From contig NC_133559.1 of NCBI RefSeq assembly GCF_048773025.1, forward strand, positions 22,598,501 to 22,662,500: DNA of 64,000 nt. The letters are read 5' to 3'. Below, in pieces: positions 13,217 to 24,585 of the stretch. A program made the translations under genes and the position numbers. Below the pieces are notes generated by a model. That model searched no databases. It was not told where the DNA came from and was given only the letters and a program-made list of their open reading frames with translations. The DNA comes from Camelus bactrianus. Its lineage: Eukaryota > Chordata > Mammalia > Artiodactyla > Camelidae. Each line of letters starts with the position of its first letter. Position 1 is the first letter of the stretch.

Positions 13217-13218
13217 CA
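12652..13218 (-). mobile_element. L1 3' end nested in L2, with target-site duplication
   Basis: This is a 5'-truncated artiodactyl-type L1 on the minus strand. It has a reverse A-tail (T-rich at 12,652-12,686), a 3' UTR containing 'tggtgtacagcatagtgatt', and the ORF2 C-terminus, whose minus-strand frame reads about HKKSKIMPFTATWMDLEIII. It ends at 'gtattccattg' and a dinucleotide tract. The flanks 12,635-12,651 and 13,219-13,234 are near-identical ('tgatctgatgtggtttt' and 'tgatcagatgtgtttt'), as expected for target-primed insertion. The target was an older antisense L2. Confidence 0.9.
13139..13217. repeat. (TG)n(TA)n compound microsatellite
   Basis: About 44 bases of TG are followed by about 34 bases of TA with one C interruption. 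The tract sits at the truncated 5' end of the L1, where the L1 body itself carries a short TA-rich stretch. Confidence 0.95.
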
Positions 13219-13650
13219 TGATCAGATGTGTTTTACACACGTGTCTGCTGCGGGGAGTATCGATGCAAGCAGGCCAGTGTGGGAGATGGGAGCTGGGAGC
13301 TGGGAAGCTACACCAGGAACCAAGGGAGGAGCCCAGGGCAGCTCAGGCGCAGCAGCAGTGGCAGTTGATTCCGACTGTATTTTGAACATATGAGCCAATA
13401 GGATTTGCTAGTGGCTCAGCAAGGGAGTTAGTTAAAAAAAGGATCAATGATACGTCCATGAATTTGGCCTCAGGAGCCAGAGGTAGAGCAGGATTGGAGG
13501 GGACTAACAGGGGGTGCGTTCTGAGCGCAGTCAGTTTAAGGTGGTGAGTTTAAGATGCCTGCTCAACATCCAAATGGAGATGGTGAGTGGGGAGCGGCCC
13601 AGGCCCGAGAGACACGTTTGGGAGCCAACATGCGTGGTGTGCGCTGAGCC
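13219..13650 (-). repeat. L2 LINE, antisense, part 2
   Basis: This continues the antisense L2 split by the L1. The order of segments ('ttttgaacatatgagccaat', 'caggagccagaggtagagca', 'gcctgctcaacatccaaatg') follows the reverse of the L2 body directly after part 1. Confidence 0.7.
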
Positions 13651-14412
13651 GCACGCGGAGGCATTCCGGTCCCTGTTTATAAGGCCTGTCCCGCTCACCA
13701 CAGCCTTTAGAGTTAGGCAGAGACAGGCTCAGTAAAGCCCAGCAAGTTTCCTGAGCGCACACAGCCAGCAAGAAGGGCCTAGAGGAGAACTCGCCTTCGG
13801 GGAGGCTCTTGACCTTGGGCCAGTGAGCCACCTCAGCGTTCCTCATCCGTGGCTGGATCAGACGTCACACGTCGAACAAAACATCATCTTCTTCCGAGGC
13901 TTGCGTGGGACAAGGGGCGCTCAACAAATCGAGGCCCCTTCTCTCCTCTCCTGGTTCCAGTGGCCTGGCTTTCTCCAGCACAGGCCTTCCAGTTAGAATG
14001 CTTCCTAATCAACCAGAGCCCTGACGCTATGTGTTTATTTTGGTGATTTTCTTACAGAGGCTCATTTAAGATGTCTCAGCATCGCCCACCTCCACCTGCC
14101 TGTCAAAAATGAGTGGTTGCGTCTTTCCCATCTCTTTAACTCTGCAGCTTCTAGGACCATATGATATCACTCCTTTGCCTGTAAATGGCAACCGGACGGA
14201 CTGGAGAATCAGAACTGTCTTTCCTGGCCCCTCTTTCCCTTACTTCCTCTCACCCTCCCTCCCACCGTTCTCTCCCTGCAGGTCAAGGCCATGCTCCATG
14301 CAGTCCTTTAACTCCTGTGACCTTGCTCAGGAGGTGGGGGGATGGGGTAAAGTCTATGACAAGATACCTTCCCCTGAGCCAGTCAACTTCCCAGGGGCCA
14401 CAGGTTCTGAGA
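13651..14412. other. Intergenic DNA, no gene seen
   Basis: A weak antisense MIR-like stretch may lie near 13,730-13,790 ('gcgcacacagccagcaag'). Otherwise nothing was recognised. Confidence 0.45.
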
Positions 14413-14645
14413 AGCACTGCCCAACAAGAATATCCTATGAGACACCTATGCATTTTCTAGTAAAAAGAAAAGTAATTAAAAGAAACAAGGGAAAGTAGTT
14501 TTAACTATTTTATTTAGCTCAACAGAGTCTAAATATTGTGTCAACATATAATGTAAAAAATAATAATGAGATATTATACATTGTTTTTTTGGTACCGTGT
14601 CTTTGAACTCTGGTGTGAATTTTACACTTCCAGTACATCTCGGTT
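14413..14645 (+). repeat. MER33-like hAT-Charlie element, 3' truncated
   Basis: It begins with 'agcactgcccaacaagaata' and continues with 'cattttctagtaaaaagaaa', 'aataatgagatattatacat' and 'tgtctttgaactctggtgtg'. This order matches the non-autonomous hAT element I know as MER33 (about 324 bp). The last part, with the second terminal repeat, is missing. The family name is from memory. Confidence 0.65.
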
Positions 14646-15696
14646 TAAAAAGCTGCGTTTCCAGGACGCGGCTACCATCCTGGATCCTGCAGTTGCTGGG
14701 GTCCGACAGCCTTCCCATCTATCAGGTGTTCCTGGGTCCTCGTTGGTCCTGGATCCCAGGGCGTTTCCACCTGGCCACTTCCTTGGTCAAGGGAGCGTCC
14801 CCTAGAGCCCCTCCCTCTCCCTTTCAGTCCGTCCCCTCTTTTTAACCCCTTCTTTTCCTCTTCAAAATCCTGCCGCATCTGTCCAGCACCTGACCCTGTG
14901 GTCTCAATCCCCGTCTGCTTGCCTGGTTAGGTGCTGCATTTGGGGAAGGGAAACGAGGCACTTCCAATCCCGAGGGTAGAGCAGAGGGAGAAGCAGGTGC
15001 CACGCTGGTCTGGGTGCTGTGAGGGCATCAGAACGATGAGAGCCTTTGCAGCGAAAGGCGACCTTCCTAGTCCTGCAACCCCTACAGTTGATTAGGCTAA
15101 AGAGAGCGAGGACGCCCTTCCCCGGCTTGAGTCCTGCTTGATGACCCCTTCTGGACTTGGCTTTGGGAGGCTCTAGGGTTCAAAAGGGACGGGCGTGGAG
15201 AAAACCATCTCTGGCCACCTTTCTTTCACTTCACTCTCCCCAGAACTTTGTGACCCAACTTCAGATTTTCCCTCTCGTCCCTGGGCAAGTTCTTCTGAAG
15301 CAAATTACCCACTGATCTTGGAGCTTGTCTCAGCCTGGGACAACACCCCCTGCCACATCCAATATCAGATCTGAAGGAAGCCTGGAAACTTCTGGGGAAC
15401 ATTCAGACACCACCCCTCACTAAGTCCCCGGTCCCATCCACTGCTCCTTCCAAACATCTCTCCCTCACCCACACCCGGACACCCACAGGCATGGAAACTC
15501 ATTCTGCACCGATGTTCTTGGGGGGCCTTCCCTGTGCTCCCAGAGCGCCCCCTCCACGCTCCTTCCGCCCCACCCCGAACCTCTGTGTAAAACAGAAATA
15601 ACAGCAGAGTCTACTTCATAAGAGCTATTGTGAAGATTCAAGGGGTTGCGTTTGTGGACGCTCAGCATACACAGAGGGCTGGTGTGTGTGTTTCAG
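14646..15696. other. Intergenic DNA, no gene seen
   Basis: No gene was recognised. A weak sense MIR piece may lie at about 15,590-15,680 ('aaaacagaaataacagcag' and then 'tgtgaagattcaaggg'). Confidence 0.45.
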
Positions 15697-15837
15697 GATT
15701 CCCATAATAGTTTCATGCAATAGGCCTTTTAACCTCATTGCAGAGATGAGCAAACTGAGGCACAGAAACGTGAAATACTTCCCCAGGCTTCCAGTTAGGA
15801 GGTGGCAGAGCCCAGACTCCAGTCTGGGACTCTAATT
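15697..15837 (-). repeat. MIR SINE, antisense
   Basis: The reverse MIR core is well kept: 'gcagagatgagcaaactgag', 'gcacagaaacgtgaaatact' and 'ggtggcagagcccagactcc'. Confidence 0.85.
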
Positions 15838-16802
15838 TCAGAGTTTGTCACATCACATTAAGCAGCCTCAGGAAAAAGAGAGTGAATGGTCCCTGCCCAC
15901 AGGAAACGTAACGCAGTCAGGGAGACTGCACGCATGCGTGGGAAATTCTTGGGACAGGTTCATACGCAGGGCATCTGGAGGGAAGGAGGCTGAGGAGGGC
16001 CATGACTCCTGCTCCCTCTGCCCCTCAATGAGGAGCTCTGCTCCCCCCACCCCCAGCCCCCACCGCAGGCCTCACACTTCTCCAGGTTTGATTGACTGCC
16101 TGGAAATAGATGACAAAAACCCCCAACTAGATGAGCAAGGCAGCATATGCTGCTCATGGGAAGTTAAACAATTCCACTTCTAAATAACAGCTCAACACAG
16201 AATAGAAGAGATGTCACAAGGCAGGATATGATTAATTGCCAAATGAATTATTGAAATTATAATTGCAGAGGAGTTCAGAGGAGCATGTGATCACTGCGAT
16301 GGGCACTGTCGGGAGAGGCCGGGGGGATGGGCTGTGTGAGCTGGGCCTGAAGGGAGGACGGTGTTGGGCTGGGCACAGCCTGGGTGAGGGGGATTCCTGA
16401 GTAAGGGGCAGGGATGGGACGGTCTGTTCTGGGGCCAAGAGCTCCCAGGGGCTGAGCTGCAGGCAGGCCCGCCCACGATGGGCGCCCCACCCCAGACTCC
16501 ACCCTCACCTCGGCCTTTCACCCGCTCTCTGGCCCTGTGGGGTCTGAGTGCTGGTCCTCTGCCTTTTTCTGGCCTAGCGCCCTTCTGTGCCTCAACTACT
16601 CAATCTGCACAGTGGGTTGAGAAGGCGTGTCTTTCACGCACCGTAAGAGAGAAAGCGCATGTCTCTAAGCCTGGAGTGGAGAAGTACAAAATCCGCAAGG
16701 CTTGCTGCAACTCGGTTATGCTGAAGCCTGTTTTTACAAGGGCTCAAAAGCCCAGTGGCTGTGATCGCGTTTCCTGGAATGCACCACGTGGGACAGTGGT
16801 GT
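15838..16802. other. Intergenic DNA with an AT-rich candidate conserved element
   Basis: No gene was seen. Within GC-rich surroundings, 16,140-16,275 is AT-rich and packed with ATTA/TAAT cores ('gattaattgcc', 'tgaattattgaaattataat') without any repeat signature. This is typical of, but not proof of, a regulatory element. Confidence 0.45.
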
Positions 16803-17015
16803 CAGCGTAGGCTTAGAAGTTGTACAGACCTGCGCCTCAAGCCCTGCTCTGTCTTGTCATGGCTGTGTGCCCTTGGATAACTTGCTGAACCTCTCTGAGC
16901 CCCACTTTTCTCATCAGCAGTGTGGAGCTGTGTGTGGCTATCTCAGGGTTGCCTTGAGAACTGCTTGTGATAACAGGAAGCAGGTGTCCAGCCCAGGGCT
17001 GGCCTGAGGTAGCTT
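16803..17015 (+). repeat. MIR SINE
   Basis: This is a long sense MIR with 'gcttagaagttgtacagac', 'tggctgtgtgcccttggata', 'gaacctctctgagccccact' and 'cagcccagggctggcctgag' in consensus order. Confidence 0.8.
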
Positions 17016-19890
17016 AGCTTCATAAGCGACAGTGGTTATTGGCAAAGGGTGGTCTAACAGGTGGCATCTCACTGTCCCCCATGGACAGTGTCATAGAGTG
17101 TGACATCCTACTGCTGCCCCAAGTGGCAGGGATGCAGCGTGGTTAAGCACACCGACGCCGGAGGACAGAGCAAGGGAACAGTCGTAAGGGCGGGACACAA
17201 GGGCCAGACCTGTGGGGCAGTGACCATCAACGGGGACGAGCAGTAGCCCGCAGCAGGCTGGTGGAAGATGGGGGTCTGAACCCAGGCCACAGGATGCTGT
17301 GCTATGTGGTCATTATAATTACGATTAGGAAGACTGCAGAGAAGCAAGAAAGAGGCACTTTATGAAAAATAGCAGAATATAAAGCAGTACATATACTCCG
17401 ATTGCAACTAAATAAAAACATTGAGATAATTTTAAAAAGAAATGCAGTCATGGAATTAGGCGAGTGTGAGTGAGGCCAGGACTATTTTGAGTTGATACAG
17501 CAGATGCTGTATTTGTCTTCTTTTAGCCATTATTCAACCTGTTTGTTTTGTTTAAAGGCTTCACTAAGGGCTGATATGTACCAATTGCGTGGGGCAATTT
17601 TAAAAGTCCGCTAAGGCAAAACCCTTATGCACGAACATTTCCCAGACCTCCACGACGCTGCTGAGGTCCTCGGGGATGGAGACAACAGTTGTGATAAATA
17701 AAACATTTCACCTAAAAATGTTTTATTAGCTTTTCAGTATGAATGTGCCTCATCAGAAGGGCAGGGTCTGCACAGGGTGAAGGCAGGGTCTCTGTCCCTT
17801 CTCCGGACCAGGTCCTTTGGAGGGTAAGGCTCAGGTTTGGCTGCAGGTGTCCTGTATGCGGATGGAACCAAATGTGTCCAGTGAACCACACCCCCAGGCG
17901 GTCCTGTGTGGGAGGTGGGGGCCCAAGTTGGTCCTTACAGGTAAAGGGTTGACAGGGGAAGACATGCTAGAAGGCAGTGCAGGCTGGCCCAGGGTCAGGG
18001 GGCAGGGCGGATGTGGGGCAGAGGTGGCAGAGAGAGGCCAACCTTTGGCTCAGGTAAGAAAGAACTTTCCAGTGTTCAGAGTCTCTGGTGGCCTGTGCCT
18101 GAGATGCTCCCTGATGCGGGAAGTGTTCAAGCTGAGGCTGGGTGGCCCATGGGCTGGGGCTGGGGAGGGACCAGGAGGAGCCTGAGCTGGCAGGAGGTGG
18201 GTCTGGGTCCCTGGCTCAACAGAATTGATTTGGGGGGTGGGGGTAGGGGCGCTGAAAAGCGCAGATTCCTAGCGCTCCGCCCCAGGCTCACCGAGTGACA
18301 GTCTCCAGCTGTTGTATCAAAATCCACGTTTTGAAAAGCTCCGGTGGGTTCTTAGGCAGCGAATGGAGGCTGGCCCTGGAACCGCAAGCTGACATTGCCC
18401 CAGTGACCTTGCAGACACGGTGCTCAGGGCTCTTCTGGGAGACATCGCTTTGGACCCTGGGATCTGCTTGGTGCTTGCACATGAGGCTGCTGTCACCGTC
18501 CCCCAGCCCCAGCCCCACCCCTCCACCCCCAGGGATGCTCTGATGGACAACAAGGGCTCCCTCAAGCAGAACCCCGCCCAGCCACTCCCTTGCGAGGGTG
18601 GAAGAAGCAATCCTGATGCCAGAGAATTCTCTCTCCTTGCACTTGCCCAGCCAGGTCAGAAGGCGGCAAAGTGGCATCAAAACCATATAGTCATAATGAA
18701 TGTGTAAGGTGAGTTTGAATTTTGGCTGACAAACAGGATATCACTCTTTTTTTTTTTTTCTCTTAAATGGAGTGAAGTTCAAGTCTCCATCTCCATCTCC
18801 TCCAGCTTAAGTAAAATTACCCTCAGTCACTATAAAAGCCGCTCCTCTCAACCGAGATCTTACACAAGCGGGGGCTTCCAAGACCTTCTAGTGGTTCAGT
18901 GGTGAAATGGTCCTCCCCTCAGCTTTCTTGTGGGAAAACAGAAGCTGCTGTGAGGAGGCACTGAATTAATACCTGGAAGGCATGTGGAACAGTGCCAGGC
19001 TTGGAGCTCTCAGTCACCACTGTTGGGGTTGTTGTTGATCCATCCATACTGTTTACTACTGAGACACCCATTTTCCTGCCCTCATGATCCCTCCAGGCCC
19101 ACATCACTCTTAGGGCCCAGGAATCTCTGGAAGAAGCCAGAAAACTCCTCTAAGCTCTTGTGATCTTCCTAATTTGCTTTCATCAAATAGTACCCAGCCC
19201 CTCTCTCTGCTCCAGTCTCTCCCTCTCAAAGTGCTCTTAACAGCATTTGACACACGTCCATCATGTTTAGTCTTACACCAAGGTGCGCAGAAGAGTCACC
19301 ATGAGCAACTCGTGAGGCTGCCAGACTCAAATGGGAGATGGAGAAAATAGAAGGAGGGTAAATGTGTTTCAGTGAGCGGAGCTTGGATTTACATCCAGGA
19401 GCCCAGAGGGTCCAGATTTAAATCTTTGACCAAGAACCCCAGGGCCCCCAGCTAACTACACGCTACAAGACTTGCAGATCCTGCCAACGTGGTGGCCAAT
19501 GGTGGCTTGGTGTATGTGTACAGGGCCACCCTCTGGGGCCACCCACCCTGAAGGAGGCTCCCGGGGACACACAGCTCAGAGGACTGGCTCTCTGGTGGCA
19601 AAGTCTGCAGACCTCCAGGGAAATGCGAGCTAGAATTGTTGAGGAACAGAGCCTTCCCCAGCCCCTCAAATCACACCGCAAGCTGCAGGCCCACTCCGTC
19701 ACTCAGTCAACCAATCAATCAAGGCAGACAGAGCACCCGGGGACACAGCAAAGAGCCCTGGCCAAAGCCCGAGGTCACAAGAGGCCAGCCTTGGAGACTC
19801 TGGATGGGCCATCAGGTTTTGGACCCGGGCCTGTCTCTTCCTCCACTTGGCTGACTGTAGAGGGCAACGCCCTGAGAAAACCCTGCCAGC
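17016..19890. other. Intergenic DNA, no gene seen
   Basis: Weak MIR-like pieces lie at about 17,131-17,165 and 17,270-17,310. An AT-rich, apparently repeat-free segment at 17,340-17,740 stands out from its surroundings and includes a 9-bp inverted repeat (aaaacattt/aaatgtttt). No coding signal was recognised. Confidence 0.5.
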
Positions 19891-20055
19891 GGTTGCTTTT
19901 TTTAGTGTACATATGTCCCAAATGTGGCACGGGACATATGTGCACTAAAAAATTAGTTGCCACTTATCTGAAATTAAAATTTAACGAAGCACCCTGCATT
20001 TGTACTTGCTACATCTGGCAACCCTACCTCCCTGGGGCAGCCGTCTCTAATCCAT
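19891..20055. repeat. Interspersed-repeat-like segment with a 22-bp hairpin
   Basis: Positions 19,898-19,919 are complementary to 19,931-19,952 over 22 pairs, with one G-U pair and an 11-nt loop. The 3' continuation ('ctgaaattaaaatttaacga', 'ctgcatttgtac', 'tctggcaacccta') resembles a common mammalian interspersed repeat that I cannot name with certainty. The hairpin could belong to that repeat, or it could be a small-RNA precursor. Confidence 0.6.
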
Positions 20056-20227
20056 GGCCCCCAGGAAACCGCCAGCCTGCATTTTTCAAATCCTATAAAG
20101 AGTGTTCACACATGTACAGAGAGAATCACAAATGCTCTAAATCACAGTCATGGTGAAAGCTCAGTCACAGGCAATTTGGTGCTTCCTAGGTCTTTCTATG
20201 GGCACTGGTCTGAGTGCAGGCCTGTAT
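20056..20227. other. Intergenic DNA, no gene seen
   Basis: Short unassigned stretch. Confidence 0.4.
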
Positions 20228-20365
20228 TACCGTATTAATTTGTTTAATGCTTACAAAAAGCTCTCGAGGGAAATGCTGTTACTATGCCCATCTACAGGTG
20301 AGGGACCCGAGGCTCACAGAATGAAGACCACGCAGCTAAGAAGGGCAAAGCCAGGCAGATCTGGG
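20228..20365 (-). repeat. MIR SINE, antisense
   Basis: The antisense MIR order is visible in 'tgcccatctacaggtgaggg', 'cccgaggctcacagaatga' and 'accacgcagctaagaagg'. Confidence 0.75.
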
Positions 20366-20861
20366 GCATGAAAGCAACCCCCTGGCAGGTGACAAGGACT
20401 TTATTTTTGACAGAAACGGGTCCCAGACGTCTACTGAGAAGACGAGAGCACAAGTGCGTTTGTTGGTGCTGGAGCTGCCAGCTGGGCCGGGCCAGCAGGC
20501 CGCTTTCCCTCTCTGGTGTCATATACCACTGTTGAATTGTGTATTTATTCAAACCAACACAGCTCCATTTACAATCCGAGTCCTGACGGAGCATTAACCA
20601 GTTGCCGGCGCTGTCTGTCCTGGGGAACATTTGGTGTGCGGCCATCAACAGGCAGCTTTGCAGACATGTGGGGATGTCCCTGCCGGAGCGGGAAGGGGCC
20701 GAGCTCCAGCTCTGAGGCTGTCCCCCTGCCCCTCCACGGGCCTGCGTAAGATCCACACCACTTCTGACACTTTACGCTGTGTATTTGTAATGATGTGTGT
20801 TCTGCGTGTCTCTTCCAAAAACAGGCAAACCCCTAGAGCAGAGAGCATGCCTTCCATCAAT
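20366..20861. other. Intergenic DNA, no gene seen
   Basis: Nothing was recognised. The stretch at about 20,510-20,580 is AT-richer than its neighbours. Confidence 0.45.
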
Positions 20862-21130
20862 CCATTGACTGAATGTTTTTTTTGAGCACCTACTATGTGC
20901 GGGGACAAGGCGAGGGACTAAGATATGGTCCCTATCATGGAACTGGCAGCCAGCGGTGGCAGGGCTGGGTGGCCGAGACAATGAAGGAAACTAGTATCAG
21001 ACTATGATGCTTTCCAGGAGGAGTGCCAGATACAGAGGGGAGGCAGGCGGGGGCAGGCAGCTGAGCCATGGTCCGGGGAGGTTTCCGGAAGGTCAGAGCC
21101 TGGGGAGGCGAGTCTGCAAGGGACCTGCTG
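20862..21130 (-). repeat. L2 LINE 3' end, antisense
   Basis: It begins with the reverse of the L2 3' terminus ('cattgactgaatg', 'gagcacctactatgtgcgg', 'agatatggtccctatcatgg') and continues with 'ttccggaaggtcagagcctg'-type sequence as L2 does. The inner boundary is not sharp. Confidence 0.75.
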
Positions 21131-21699
21131 GATGCCTTCCTGCTGTTCACTGTCCCTGCTGCCTGTGGGGAGGGAGGAAGTGGAGACACAGGGGCAGGCA
21201 ACATTTTCAGTGTTCCCCTCTGTTTGCGGGAGGGGATGGGAAACAGAGCAGAGGCTAAAGTGGGGTGAGCTGGTTGTTGCTTTGCTTTTCTGGGTGAGGG
21301 ACATTTGAGGATAATTAAATACAGAGGGAAAGGATGCTGTGCAGAGGGAGAGGTGGAGGATGCAGGAGGGAGGAGGGAGTGGTACAGAGCCCGGTCTGAG
21401 GGGCAGAGGGGGCTGCAGTCCAGGGGAAGGGGGAGGAGAGGACGCTCACCTTCACTACTCCGGGGGGTGGGGGGGCTCAGCCTCCCCCTCTGTCTTCTTT
21501 GTGATGAAGACAGTAATCCCCCGGTGGGTGATGATGGGGTGGGCTGGGGGTAGGAGTCGGGGGACTCAAGCAAAATCTTGAGGACAGAGGTGAGGGCTTG
21601 AAAGAGCCACTGTGTGGGACAGAACTGAAGCGCTTCATGGCCCCTCATCCAGCTCAGAACACAGCCCATGGTTGGTGTCCCAAAATGTTGGCAGACCTT
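21131..21699. other. Purine-rich intergenic DNA
   Basis: This stretch is G/A-rich on the plus strand. A 244-codon minus-strand frame crosses it and the adjacent L2. Its proline/serine-rich composition is what purine-rich DNA gives on the opposite strand, so it is not accepted as a gene. Confidence 0.55.
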
Positions 21700-22289
21700 G
21701 ACTGAACTGACTCTGGACCCCTTTCCATCCCCACCTGCGGGCTTCCCACCGCCTTAGCACACATCTTACCATGGTCTCCAAGGCTCCTGTGACCCGAGCC
21801 TGCCCTCGACCCCCACCATGTGAGCACTCCCCTTGCTCCCAGGCCCTCCCAGGGCCCTCTTTGTGTCCCTCCTGCCCTGCCCCTCCCTGCTGGGGGAGAG
21901 CTGGCTTCACCTACCAGCTGGGGGTCTGGGCAGCAGCCCTGCAGGCTCATTCCTGCCCCCGGGCCTTGGCACCTGCCCTTCCCTCTGCCAGGAAAGCTCG
22001 CCCTCAGCTCTCCCCAAGTCTGCTCCTTCTGCTCCATCAGCTCTGAGTCCTCCAGGCATCACCCTCAGAGAAGCCTGGCCCAGCTGGAGCTCCCCACTAC
22101 TACTGACACCAACAGCACCCCAGGATTGCCCTTTAGCATTTATTAATGAGGGTATTGGCATCTATCATTTATTCAGTGTTTCCTCTCAGGAGAATGTGAC
22201 CTCCATGAGGGTCAGATCTAGTCTCTCTTGTCCCCTATCTGGCACCTAATGACCCTGGAATGAATGAATGAATGAATGAATGAATGAAC
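21700..22289 (+). repeat. L2 LINE 3' end, sense, with (TGAA)n tail
   Basis: The order 'ccttccctctgccaggaaag', 'gaatgtgacctccatgaggg' and 'atctggcacctaatgaccct' leads into a TGAA run at about 22,258-22,289, the usual L2 3' terminus. The 5' limit is uncertain. Confidence 0.85.
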
Positions 22290-22794
22290 GAACTAACAGC
22301 CCCGGCCCCAGGCACTGCTGACCCCAGTTGTCACAGAGAGAGCAGCTGAGGCTTCCCGGGACTCCGCTGATCTTCCTCCTCCTGTCTATCTCCTAAATTG
22401 TCTCCTGGTGACCGTGACAGGTTGAATTAAAAAGCATAATCAAGATACACTGGCTATTTAAACAAGGCCCCGTGGACCACCCTACTGCTTTTCTAACATG
22501 CTTTTTTCACCAGGCATTTTCTCTTCTGGGGATGAGGGCTCATGCTGTAGGTCTTTAAAATGTGGCTGTTTTGTTTTTTAAAAGAGGTTTCCCACTCTGG
22601 CCGGTCAGGCGCACAGCCCACTGCATCTGTATTGAATAGACCCCTTCCTGGCCCTGTGGTCCTTGGCACCTGTGACGGGCCCAGCGTCTTTCCTCCTCTC
22701 TGGAGAAGGTGCTGGGAACATGAGACTCAGACCTCAGAGGGAACTCGGAGAACTGAAATTCGCTGATAATACATCAGCCTGCGGCTCACACCGA
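22290..22794. other. Intergenic DNA, no gene seen
   Basis: An AT-rich patch at about 22,400-22,470 has no recognisable repeat. Nothing else was seen. Confidence 0.45.
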
Positions 22795-23000
22795 GAGAGG
22801 CTTACTGAGCGCCTGACACTCCTGTGGACACTTTCCAGTGTCTTATTCCTCAAGAATGCTACCAGATAGGCATGTCCGCATTTTACAGTTGATGGCTGAG
22901 GCCCAGGAACTCACCCTAAAGTCTCATGGTGACTGGAGGGGCCAGGACTTGGCTCCAGGGCTTCCAGTACCAAAGCCAGCACCGTACTGTCTCCTTCAAT
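22795..23000 (-). repeat. MIR SINE, antisense
   Basis: The reverse MIR order is seen in 'cttactgagcgcctgacact', 'cgcattttacagttgatggc' and 'cttggctccagggcttccag'. Confidence 0.75.
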
Positions 23001-24585
23001 TTCCCCAACGTGTCCCGAGAGCTGGGGGCAGGATGAACAAGTGATGGCAGGTGCAGACCCCTCCCTCCCTCCCTCCCCTCACACACTGACAAGCAGGTCA
23101 GTGCCCAGAGGTGGGCAGGAGGGTCCCTCGGGAACCGGGCACCTAACAGGATGCAGAGGCACAGCCCAGCTATTGGCACCGGACCAGCCAGGTCAGATCC
23201 CAGCTCTGCCTTCTTCTAAACATTCTCTATTTCCACGAGTAACACCCTGTGCTTCTCAAAGATACATCCCATGTATGACTTTGGAATTCCTTGGAGAAGC
23301 TAAAAACACAAAAGAGATCAAGTAGGAGGGATATCCCCCAGGAGATAAATGCAGATGCTGGAAAATTGAGATGGGCCCTTAAATACAAGCCAGGCCACAC
23401 ACTGGGCTTTAAGGTTGGGAGATGGAGGCCCCCAGTGTGGAGGTGACATGTCCGGGCACAGGGTGTCGGCAGAAGGGCAGAGCCCACGCCCTCCTCCCCG
23501 TTTCTCTCCTCCCCTTCCCTTCCTCAGACATTACTAGGGGAGCGTGCTCCTGGCTGGCCCATGCCCTCCGCTATAAAGAGAGACTCTGGCTTTGCTGCGT
23601 GGCATCTTCCTCTCCCTGCCCACGGAGCAAGGAGGGCCCTGGCAGTACCAGGGCGACAGAGAAGAGGGATCTAGGGGGACAGGGTCGGTGTAGACTCTCT
23701 CCCCTTGCCCTTTGGGAGATTTGGGCATGAGCAAATGAACTGCAGTGTGTGAGAGAAGCAGTTACAAGAGGACATGAAGGTTTTTAAGAACTTTTGCTGT
23801 GGTCTACCTATCTCCCTTAAGATGTTCAAGAAAAGTGAGTGACAACACTGTTTGTTCAATAGGGTGCTACTCAGAAACCAGACCACGGTGGGGCCCAGCA
23901 TTGCTTCATAAGCACTATGTCTCCAGGCACTCAGGACACCAAGCTGGTCTGGAAACCATGTCTCAGAGTAGGGATCTGAGTCACTCAGGACCCTGCCCTT
24001 TATCCAGCGGGTCTGAACCTAGAAACTACTCTGGGAGTGGCTATTTTCGGTCTCTATAGGCAAGCACAGCTATGAGAGTGCTCCCCCTCCCACCTTCCAG
24101 TGTGTATTTGCCAATAGAGTTTTGGCTGAAAATAACAGAAATCACATGATAGAGGCTGAAATAAGGACTTCTTTTCACTTAACAAGAAATCTTGAGGTGG
24201 ATAATTGCTGCTGGTGGTAATTAGGTGGCTCCATGTAGTCAGGGCTGATATCCCTAAGGTTCTTTTGATCATTTCCTCCTGACTGCAAGATGGCTGCTGA
24301 AGCACCAACCATCAAATTCTTGACAATACCTGTGTCACCCATAGTTCGTCCTAACTTTATCTTGGTAAATGGGGAGACCACTTGTGCTGATCCAGAAGAC
24401 AAACAAGCTTCTTGTATCTTTAGAACAAAAGGTAGCTCTGCAAACTGGGGGAAGGTGCCCACGGAAGTTAGGCTCCACCCTCCAACAGGAAGTGGAAGAC
24501 AAGGGAGCGAGCTCCCTGGATATTTATGTTTCAGAAAAATGTCTCCCAGGTCCAGGAGAAAACATCCCTGGATTGAGATACTGGC
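23001..24585. other. Intergenic DNA and the GC-to-AT transition
   Basis: No gene was recognised. Base composition falls from GC-rich to AT-rich between about 23.7 and 24.6 kb. The stretch at 24,100-24,585 reads like an old retroelement remnant, but I cannot assign it. Confidence 0.45.

Noticed and set aside
20935-21669. 244-codon open frame on the minus strand
   Set aside because: It is proline/serine-rich because the opposite strand is purine-rich, and it overlaps an antisense L2. No family resemblance.
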